Part shown: positions 58,668 through 64,000 of the stretch, in pieces
How positions within the stretch are numbered: position 1 is the stretch's first letter
Layout of the letters: every line of letters starts with the position of its first letter
Assembly: GCA_038230515.1 (NCBI GenBank)
Contig: JBBRND010000006.1
Coordinates: 98,271-162,270 of the forward strand
Direction: 5' to 3'
Origin: JAPLDB01 sp038230515
GTDB taxonomy: Bacteria > Bacteroidota > Bacteroidia > AKYH767-A > 2013-40CM-41-45
Length of the DNA stretch: 64,000 bases
Notes under the pieces: model-generated
Database searches by the model: none
What the model saw: the letters and a program-made list of their open reading frames with translations, nothing else
Told to the model about the DNA's origin: nothing
Made by a program: the position numbers and the translations under genes

Positions 58668-59357
58668 TTATTTTCCCTTAATCCCCAACAACTCCATTTC
58701 AAAAGTCAATGTAGCGTTTGGTGGAACCTTTCCAGAACCCCGCTCACCATAAGCAAGTGAAGCGGGAATAAACACTTTCCACTTACTACCCACCTTCATC
58801 ATCTGTAACACTTCTTGCCAGCCTTTTATAAAACCATTCACAGGATATTCAATCGGCTGACCTTTCTCAATGGAACTGTCAAACACAGTTCCGTCAATCA
58901 AAGTTCCGTGATAATGCATCCTCACAGTATCAGTAAGCGCAGGCATTGCACCTGTACCGTCCGTCATCACCATGTACTGTATACCATCCGGCAACTCCTT
59001 CACACCCGGCTTCGACCTGTTCTCATCCATAAATTTTTTCCCGGCAGCGATGTTTGCATCACCCTTTGATTTTTGCTTGTCCTGAAGATAAGATTGAATC
59101 ACCATCTGAGATTTCATTTGGTCAATCAATGCACTGTCGCCACGCAGTGCAGTCATCAATCCTGCTTTAAGAATATCAAGATTCAAAGAATCAAGTCCAT
59201 CCTTCTTCATGCTTCCACCAATGCTGGTGCCGATGGCATAAGCCACAGAATCCGCTTTTGATTTAAGGTTAACATCGGATTTTCCTTTTTGTCCGTTGCA
59301 GGCAATCAATGCCGAAAGAGAGAGGATTGATAATACTGAAAATGCTTTTGAGTACAT
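58668..59357 (-). CDS. FKBP-type peptidyl-prolyl isomerase lipoprotein
   Basis: The 229-residue protein has a lipoprotein signal with lipobox LIAC, an N-terminal dimerisation region (SVAYAIGTSIGGSMKKDGLD) and a C-terminal FKBP domain (VRMHYHGTLIDGTVFDSSIE, VNGFIKGWQEVLQMMKVGSK, VFIPASLAYGERGSGKVPPN). The architecture is that of FkpA/Mip, which fold proteins in the periplasm or at the outer membrane. A promoter box TATCTTCG lies upstream at 59380. Confidence 0.94.
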   Translation of the reverse strand: MYSKAFSVLSILSLSALIACNGQKGKSDVNLKSKADSVAYAIGTSIGGSMKKDGLDSLNLDILKAGLMTALRGDSALIDQMKSQMVIQSYLQDKQKSKGDANIAAGKKFMDENRSKPGVKELPDGIQYMVMTDGTGAMPALTDTVRMHYHGTLIDGTVFDSSIEKGQPIEYPVNGFIKGWQEVLQMMKVGSKWKVFIPASLAYGERGSGKVPPNATLTFEMELLGIKGK

Positions 59358-59379
59358 AGGTTTTTAAATTTTGAGGGCG

Positions 59380-59387
59380 CGAAGATA
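59380..59387 (-). promoter_or_regulatory. Probable promoter box TATCTTCG
   Basis: One mismatch to TAnnTTTG, 22 nt before the FKBP ATG. Confidence 0.45.
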
Positions 59388-59489
59388 GAAAAAGGTAGAT
59401 GCAAACGAATAATATAAATTATGAATAATCGCATGAATTTCAATGCTCCCAACGACCTGTCAATTAGGAGTGCTACTAATTTGAATAAT

Positions 59490-60749
59490 CTACCCCCTCA
59501 ATATCGCTACCGGATCAATCCTGGATGCCTTGAGCGAAGGCATGAAACCAGCGACAAACGTAGTAAGTATGCCAAATACAATTCCGAAAACATAATGCTT
59601 TGGATTAAAGATAACGGGAAAATATTTCAATCCCAGAAAATCATTTGCCGGAAAAGGGACGCACGATAATCCATACGCCAATACAAAGCCAAGAAGAATT
59701 CCGCTCAAAGCTCCGAGTAACCCAATTACCAAAGACTGCGACAAAAATATCTGTACAATGTCTTTTCGTGCAAAACCCTGCGCTTTCAAGATTGCAATGT
59801 CTTTCATCTTGTTTGCGATAGTCATGTTCATGATGTTATAAATACCAAAACCGGCAACAACGAGCAATGTAATACTCACAACAAATGTCAGCACATTGCG
59901 AACGGTGTTTCCTGCAGTAACGCTTGAGTTGGAGGTTTCCCAGTCATCCGCTTTACTCCCGTATTTTTTCTGAAATTCTTTTGCATTCGCTACTGCAAGT
60001 TTATTGTCTTTCAGTTTCACGTTTATGTCCGTAATGTAGTTTCTGTCTTTGCCCAGCAGTTGTTGAACGCTTGAAATGTTTACATAGCTTTTTACATTGT
60101 CAAGTGTTCCAATTCCGATTTTAAAAATTCCGACAATGCGGAAACGCATCGTACTCCCTGTTGGCGTTGCTAGAGAAACAAGATCGCCTGTGCGCACATT
60201 CAGCTTTTGAGCAAGTCCGCTGCCCATCAGTATTCCATTGTCTGTTGTAAGTAGGTTTTCAGTTTTTCCGTCAACCATTTTCTCATTGAGATTGTACAAC
60301 TGCGCTTCTTCGATAATGTTTACCCCTTCAATAAAGCCATTTAGTTGCACGGGACCGTAATTGTAAAAAACCTGCGTGCTCAGCAAAGGAGAAACCGCAG
60401 CCACATCAGGGTTTCGTTTCAGATCTGCTATAATGCCATCTGCATTTCTTACATTCAGCTTGATGTGCTTCGGTTTTGGATGACGGACCACAACGAGTTT
60501 ATCTGTTGCTTTGAAATATTCACTCGCAACAGAAGCGGTATAATCCGTTTTCAGATCGTTGAAAATATGCACATCAGGAGTTGCCTGAAGCATGGTGTCT
60601 TCAAGAAATTTATTTACGCCCTGCATGAAACTGATCATGAGAATGAACATGGCAATGCCAAACGTAACACCAAGGATGGCTACCAGCGTTTGCTTTTTGC
60701 GGGAAAGCAAATGCGTTTTTGATATATCAAGATTAACCGGAAGCGCCAT
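59490..60749 (-). CDS. ABC transporter permease, MacB/FtsX type
   Basis: The 419-residue protein has one N-terminal helix (TLVAILGVTFGIAMFILMIS), a large MacB_PCD periplasmic domain (about 45-270) and three C-terminal helices with FtsX features (NIMNMTIANKMKDIAILKAQ, LGALSGILLGFVLAYGL). Such permeases use ATP hydrolysis for mechanotransmission. Its ATG follows directly after the TAA of the adaptor gene. No ATPase gene is adjacent, so the ATP-binding subunit must come from elsewhere. Confidence 0.9.
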   Translation of the reverse strand: MALPVNLDISKTHLLSRKKQTLVAILGVTFGIAMFILMISFMQGVNKFLEDTMLQATPDVHIFNDLKTDYTASVASEYFKATDKLVVVRHPKPKHIKLNVRNADGIIADLKRNPDVAAVSPLLSTQVFYNYGPVQLNGFIEGVNIIEEAQLYNLNEKMVDGKTENLLTTDNGILMGSGLAQKLNVRTGDLVSLATPTGSTMRFRIVGIFKIGIGTLDNVKSYVNISSVQQLLGKDRNYITDINVKLKDNKLAVANAKEFQKKYGSKADDWETSNSSVTAGNTVRNVLTFVVSITLLVVAGFGIYNIMNMTIANKMKDIAILKAQGFARKDIVQIFLSQSLVIGLLGALSGILLGFVLAYGLSCVPFPANDFLGLKYFPVIFNPKHYVFGIVFGILTTFVAGFMPSLKASRIDPVAILRG

Positions 60750-61862
60750 TTATTTTTTATTAGGAATAATTACTTCCGCTGATTCATCAAGCCCATTCAA
60801 AATTTCAACATCATCAAGCGTTTGAATTCCTGTTTGCACAAAAACGGTTTTTACTTTCCCGTCCCGTTTTACCTGTACACTATCATCCGCTACCATGGCA
60901 GCGCGCGGAATGATGAGCGCATGACTCTTCTCCTGAATAATAATATTCGCTTCCACCGAACTGTGAATGAATCCTCCCAAGCCCGAATCAACACTGTCTT
61001 TAAAAACAGCATCCACGCGAAACGTCTGATCAATTTCATTCATCATCGGATAGATGCGCGACACCTCCGCATGAAAAATTTTATTTCCTGTTACGTCTGT
61101 TTTCAGCAAAACTTCCTGTCCGGTTTTTAGTTTGTCAATGTCCTGTTGATCTACGGACAACTTGATGATGCGGCTTGCAGTTTCTCCCAGCAACGAAACC
61201 GGCTCACCTGCATGAACAGCTTCGCCAACTTCCTTCAACATCTGGAAAATAGTTCCACTTTGCTCACTGCGGATAAAATAATTATTCAGGTCGCTTTGTG
61301 CGCCTGCTACCTGGCTTTTCGCATTGTGAAGTGCAACATTCAGTTCGTTCAGTGCAGCATAATATTTTTCTTCGGCAGATTTCTTCTGGTTCAGAGATAT
61401 TGTGTAACCTGTAAACGCATTGTCAACCGTGCTTTTCGAAGCAGCATCGTGTTCCAATAAATTTTTCAACCGGAAATAATTCAGCGAGTCATTGCTGAAT
61501 TTCGCCTGCGCGCTTTGCATCGTCAGCTTTACATCATTCAGTATTCGCGATTCGGCAGACACATTCTTTTGTGCATTTTCATAGGTACTCTGGGCTGCTT
61601 CCAGTCGCGCTGCAGGGGCATCGTTGCTGATTACATAAAGTATTTCATCCTTTGCGACTGCATCTCCCTCCTTTACCCTCTTCTCCTTCACAGTTCCGTT
61701 GCTCAAAGCAAACAAGGTGTATTCGTTCTCTGAAATAATTTTGCCTGAAGCATACACTGTTTCCACCACATCTTTGCGTAATGGATTAACAGTACTGCCT
61801 GTGCGCGAGCAGGAGAAAAAGAGAAAAGCAAAAACTGAAAGAAGTAAAAGTTTATTTTTCAT
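60750..61862 (-). CDS. Efflux adaptor lipoprotein (MacA/HlyD family)
   Basis: The 370-residue membrane-fusion protein begins at ATG 61862 with a lipoprotein signal (LLLLSVFAFLFFSCS), which is why longer in-frame starts were rejected. It has the lipoyl half-motifs (GTVKEKRVKEGDAVAKDEIL and SGTIFQMLKEVGEAVHAGEP), a long alpha-hairpin (TYENAQKNVSAESRILNDVK) and a beta-barrel (DQQDIDKLKTGQEVLLKTDV). It should dock the permease to a TolC-like outer-membrane channel. Coupled to the permease gene without a gap. Confidence 0.9.
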   Translation of the reverse strand: MKNKLLLLSVFAFLFFSCSRTGSTVNPLRKDVVETVYASGKIISENEYTLFALSNGTVKEKRVKEGDAVAKDEILYVISNDAPAARLEAAQSTYENAQKNVSAESRILNDVKLTMQSAQAKFSNDSLNYFRLKNLLEHDAASKSTVDNAFTGYTISLNQKKSAEEKYYAALNELNVALHNAKSQVAGAQSDLNNYFIRSEQSGTIFQMLKEVGEAVHAGEPVSLLGETASRIIKLSVDQQDIDKLKTGQEVLLKTDVTGNKIFHAEVSRIYPMMNEIDQTFRVDAVFKDSVDSGLGGFIHSSVEANIIIQEKSHALIIPRAAMVADDSVQVKRDGKVKTVFVQTGIQTLDDVEILNGLDESAEVIIPNKK

Positions 61863-61937
61863 TGCTGATTTATGACAAGACACATCCGTGTACCCAACAA
61901 GAGGATACATAAAAATTATTCCGATGAGAAGAAAAAT

Positions 61938-63440
61938 TTATTGCTTCACAAACTTAGTGCGAAACACTTTATCAGCAGCGGTTACTTCGAGGTAGTACAA
62001 GCCGGAAGGGAAAAGTCCGCAGTCAACAGTCCTAAGTTTGCAGTCAACAGCCGAGTAAATCTTTTCGCCAACGATGTTGTAAATAGAAAGGTTAATGGCC
62101 GTTCCCAATTTCAAATTACTAATTTCCAATTTCTCCTCGACAGGATTAGGATGTATTATTACCGATTGTTGGTTACCAACAGCCGACTGCACGGAAGCAA
62201 TGACATTGAAAATAACTGCCTCCACCTCGCAACCATTCGCATCAGTTGCTACTACATTGAAATCTCCGCTGGAAGGTGCTACAAGATAATAATCTGTAGC
62301 TCCGGCAATACTATTTCCGTTTTGATACCATTGATAACTTACCGCTCCCTGATTCGCAAAGAGAGTATCTCCATTTTGAGCAATTCCCTGCGGAGGCGGA
62401 TAAGGATAGACAGTAAGGTAATTATTCAGAGTGAGCGTATCGCTTGTGGTAGCGTTGCTTCCAATAAGGGAAACAGAATAACTTCCCGGTGTGTTATAGC
62501 AGATGTTGGTAGGGTTTGGGTCTGTGCTTGTAGATGGAGTAGCCCCTGTGAATGTCCATTGGAAAGCATTACAGTAAAGCGAAAGATTGGTAAAGTCCGT
62601 GCAGGTGCCGGGGCAGATGTGATGAGGCGCGCTGAAAAGTGCAATCGGAGTAATGCCCGGGCAAGGAGAAATGGCAGACGATAACTGAGCAAGTGTATAA
62701 AGCTTAACATCATCAAGAATAAGTTCTGTACAGTCAGCGCAGATGTGTCCCCAGTTTGTAAATTTGATGGTATGAGAAGTTGAAGCAGCCATAAATTCAA
62801 TGATGTACCGAATGCCAATGTCCGTTGAAAACGCGCTGGTTTGTTTGCACCTTAGGAGCGTATCTCCAAAACCTACATCTACTCCAAACAATCCTCTGTT
62901 AGGCCAAATGTTGCCTTCGCCACCTGCCCAAAACTCCAATACATAAATGTTGCCGGGCGTAAGACCCGTTACTGTTTGCTCTAAGCTTACACCGGTTGTG
63001 CCGCCATAAGCAGTCGTATTATTAGGGAATCCGGGAGGGAGCGAATTAACAGTGCAGGCAGTATCACTTAAGCAGGATGTATCATTGGCATTATTAGAAC
63101 AGGCGTTGCAATAATAGTTACCCATGTAAGCTGCCTGGGTTCCTTCTATCACCATGGAGAAGTTAGCATCAGAGTTGTGGGCGTAGGTGCTGGTGCCGCC
63201 ACCGGTGCATGTCCAGCTGGGAAAATCGCAGGAGTAGAATGAAGAGTTGGGGCAGAAGTAGCCGGTGCCGGGACCGCAGTTGCCGTTTTCGAAACCCCCG
63301 TTCTGCAATAGGTTTGTTACGTTCGGGCTGATGGAATCATTCTGATTAAAACACAGGATGCAGAGGACTTGTGCATGCAGCGAATTAGAAATTAAGAATG
63401 AGAAATTAAGAATTAAAAAAAGAGTGAAGATTTTTTTCAT
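61938..63440 (-). CDS. Secreted T9SS type A sorting-domain protein
   Basis: The 500-residue protein starts MKKIFTLFLILNFSFLISNS, a signal peptide encoded by an AATTTC heptamer repeat. A jelly-roll domain (about 30-250; FENGNCGPG, GNIYVLEFWAGGEGN, LILDDVKLY) resembles carbohydrate-binding or DUF642-like folds. PKD (about 265-345), Ig-like (about 345-420) and sorting domain (HPNPVEEKLEI) follow and are close relatives of those in the genes at 763 and 63543. Heptamer repeats lie before and inside the sorting domain at the same positions as in the gene at 763. Confidence 0.85.
   Translation of the reverse strand: MKKIFTLFLILNFSFLISNSLHAQVLCILCFNQNDSISPNVTNLLQNGGFENGNCGPGTGYFCPNSSFYSCDFPSWTCTGGGTSTYAHNSDANFSMVIEGTQAAYMGNYYCNACSNNANDTSCLSDTACTVNSLPPGFPNNTTAYGGTTGVSLEQTVTGLTPGNIYVLEFWAGGEGNIWPNRGLFGVDVGFGDTLLRCKQTSAFSTDIGIRYIIEFMAASTSHTIKFTNWGHICADCTELILDDVKLYTLAQLSSAISPCPGITPIALFSAPHHICPGTCTDFTNLSLYCNAFQWTFTGATPSTSTDPNPTNICYNTPGSYSVSLIGSNATTSDTLTLNNYLTVYPYPPPQGIAQNGDTLFANQGAVSYQWYQNGNSIAGATDYYLVAPSSGDFNVVATDANGCEVEAVIFNVIASVQSAVGNQQSVIIHPNPVEEKLEISNLKLGTAINLSIYNIVGEKIYSAVDCKLRTVDCGLFPSGLYYLEVTAADKVFRTKFVKQ
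62015..62056. repeat. Heptamer tandem repeat inside a sorting domain (GCAGTCN family)
   Basis: GTCCGCA, GTCAACA, GTCCTAA, GTTTGCA, GTCAACA, GCCGAGT; on the minus strand it encodes DCKLRTVDCG, matching the insertion site at 2857. Confidence 0.7.
62106..62133. repeat. Heptamer tandem repeat inside a sorting domain (AATTTCN family)
   Basis: CAATTTC, AAATTAC, TAATTTC, CAATTTC encode EISNLKLG after the HPNP motif of the gene at 61938. Confidence 0.65.
62164..62191. repeat. Heptamer tandem repeat before a sorting domain (GCAGTCN family)
   Basis: GATTGTT, GGTTACC, AACAGCC, GACTGCA encode the QSAVGNQQS linker, at the site homologous to 2706-2740. Confidence 0.65.
63382..63416. repeat. Heptamer tandem repeat encoding a signal peptide core (AATTTCN family)
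   Basis: GAATTAG, AAATTAA, GAATGAG, AAATTAA, GAATTAA: five units that encode the hydrophobic core LILNFSFLISNS on the minus strand. Confidence 0.65.
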
Positions 63441-63630
63441 TGATGTTTGGTTTAGTAGGTTAAGAAAATTAATTCGGCAAATTCAGGAAGCAACCGGGTT
63501 ACTCAATCAACTTAATTAACCAGGTCAACTCAAATAACTATTTTACTGCTTGACAAATGTACTGCGAAAAACTTTATTGCCTGCGGTTACTTCGAGATAG
63601 TACATGCCGGAAGGAAGCGCGGAAACATCG

Positions 63631-63668
63631 ACCTCTCCCCCGACCCCTCTCCCAAGAGAGAGGGGAGA
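63631..63668. repeat. Palindromic CCCCTCTC/GAGAGGGG element in a sorting domain
   Basis: ACCTCTCCCCCGACCCCTCT.. to GAGAGGGGAGA forms a hairpin (CCCCTCTC with GAGAGGGG). It encodes SPLSLGRGVGGE at the place occupied by GCAGTC heptamers in the genes at 763 and 61938. Confidence 0.7.
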
Positions 63669-63780
63669 AACAGCCAATACTTTTTCGCCAAGGAGATTGT
63701 AAATCGAAATGTCTATTTCTTTTTTGTCTTTGAGAAACAAACCTGTGATTTCTAATTTATCAACGACAGGGTTCGGATAT

Positions 63781-63825
63781 AACCTCTACCCCGACCCCTC
63801 TCCCAAGGGAGAGGGGAGAACAGCC
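63781..63825. repeat. Palindromic CCCCTCTCCC/GGGAGAGGGG element carrying a stop
   Basis: A perfect 10-bp stem (63795-63804 with 63807-63816, loop AA) embedded in AACCTCTACCCCGACC.. ; same family as 63631-63668. In the minus-strand frame it contributes GGG TAG AGG, breaking the host gene before YPNP. Confidence 0.7.
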
Positions 63826-64000
63826 GCTATCACATTGAACACCGCTGCTTCCACCTCACATCCATTCACATCTGTTGCCACCACATTATAATCTCCGCTT
63901 GATGGTGCTACATAAAAATAATTTGTTGCTCCGTTAATAATAACTGTGTTGAAGTACCATTGATAAGAGTTTGCTCCTGTATTTGCAAAGAGTGTATCTC

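Larger units (their letters stand above)
63543..64000 (-). pseudogene. T9SS protein 3' part interrupted by a stop (partial)
   Basis: From the window edge the minus strand encodes an Ig-like domain (GDTLFANTGANSYQWYFNTV, VAPSSGDYNVVATDVNGCEV) nearly identical to that of the gene at 763, then NVIAAVLPSPLGEGSG and TAG. The same frame continues RLYPNPVVDKLEITG and the sorting domain to TAA at 63543. The stop lies in a hairpin insertion (63781-63825). Without read-through the product loses its T9SS export signal. A second hairpin insertion (63631-63668) keeps the frame. Upstream part lies outside the window. Confidence 0.7.

Noticed and set aside
1..64000. rRNA, tRNA, riboswitch, prophage and restriction or antiphage defence genes
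   Set aside because: Looked for by eye on both strands; nothing convincing was found. Short RNAs could be missed without a covariance search.

Overview
The window is a piece of a Bacteroidota chromosome, probably from an uncultured, non-pathogenic lineage; class cannot be fixed from sequence alone. The evidence is several secreted proteins ending in type IX secretion (T9SS) sorting domains, a giant SprB-repeat adhesin with a CHU_C tail, DUF4249-like and other lipoproteins, A-rich ribosome binding regions, and many copies of the Bacteroidota promoter box TAnnTTTG, often only 4-8 nt before the start codon. No rRNA, tRNA or CRISPR array was seen.

Layout. 1-4.2 kb: the 5' end of an unknown gene, a repeat array, a repetitive T9SS protein, tatC and an AhpD-like protein. 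4.2-12 kb: one 2607-residue SprB-like surface protein on the minus strand. 12-16 kb: a relic-rich region (sorting-domain fragment, broken ku gene, broken hypothetical gene, palindromes, two repeat arrays) around two overlapping glycosyltransferase genes. 16.2-21.3 kb: an M4 metallopeptidase for T9SS export and a complete IS3-family element. 21.4-30.3 kb: mtaB, lgt, a T9SS protein, an ECF sigma factor and its membrane partner (both frameshifted), a sirtuin, a DUF2179 protein and a lipoprotein. 30.5-42.9 kb: housekeeping metabolism: proline dehydrogenase divergent from DAHP synthase/chorismate mutase and aroB, a three-gene operon with a FAD-linked oxidase and an SDR, panB, dnaK. 43-54.3 kb: a GT-C-like membrane protein, mtgA, small secreted or membrane proteins, a serine hydrolase, pheT and a histone-H1-like protein. 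54.4-64 kb: MscS, a TonB-ExbB-ExbD-TonB cluster, an FKBP lipoprotein, an efflux adaptor/permease pair and two related T9SS proteins, the last cut by the window edge and interrupted by a stop codon.

The most unusual signal is not a gene. The five longest gene-free gaps (about 684, 1265, 790, 590 and 394 bp) each contain a degenerate head-to-tail array with the same 21-bp period but a different consensus (177-386, 12596-12826, 16019-16101, 26341-26566, 45351-45561). In addition, 7-bp-periodic tandem repeats of two families (GCAGTCN-like and AATTTCN-like) and a third, palindromic GGGAGAGGGG-type family are sprinkled through genes and gene junctions, repeatedly at the same two linker sites of the T9SS sorting domain. 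Lengths of 7, 21 and 42 bp recur. I did not recognise a described system that explains this.
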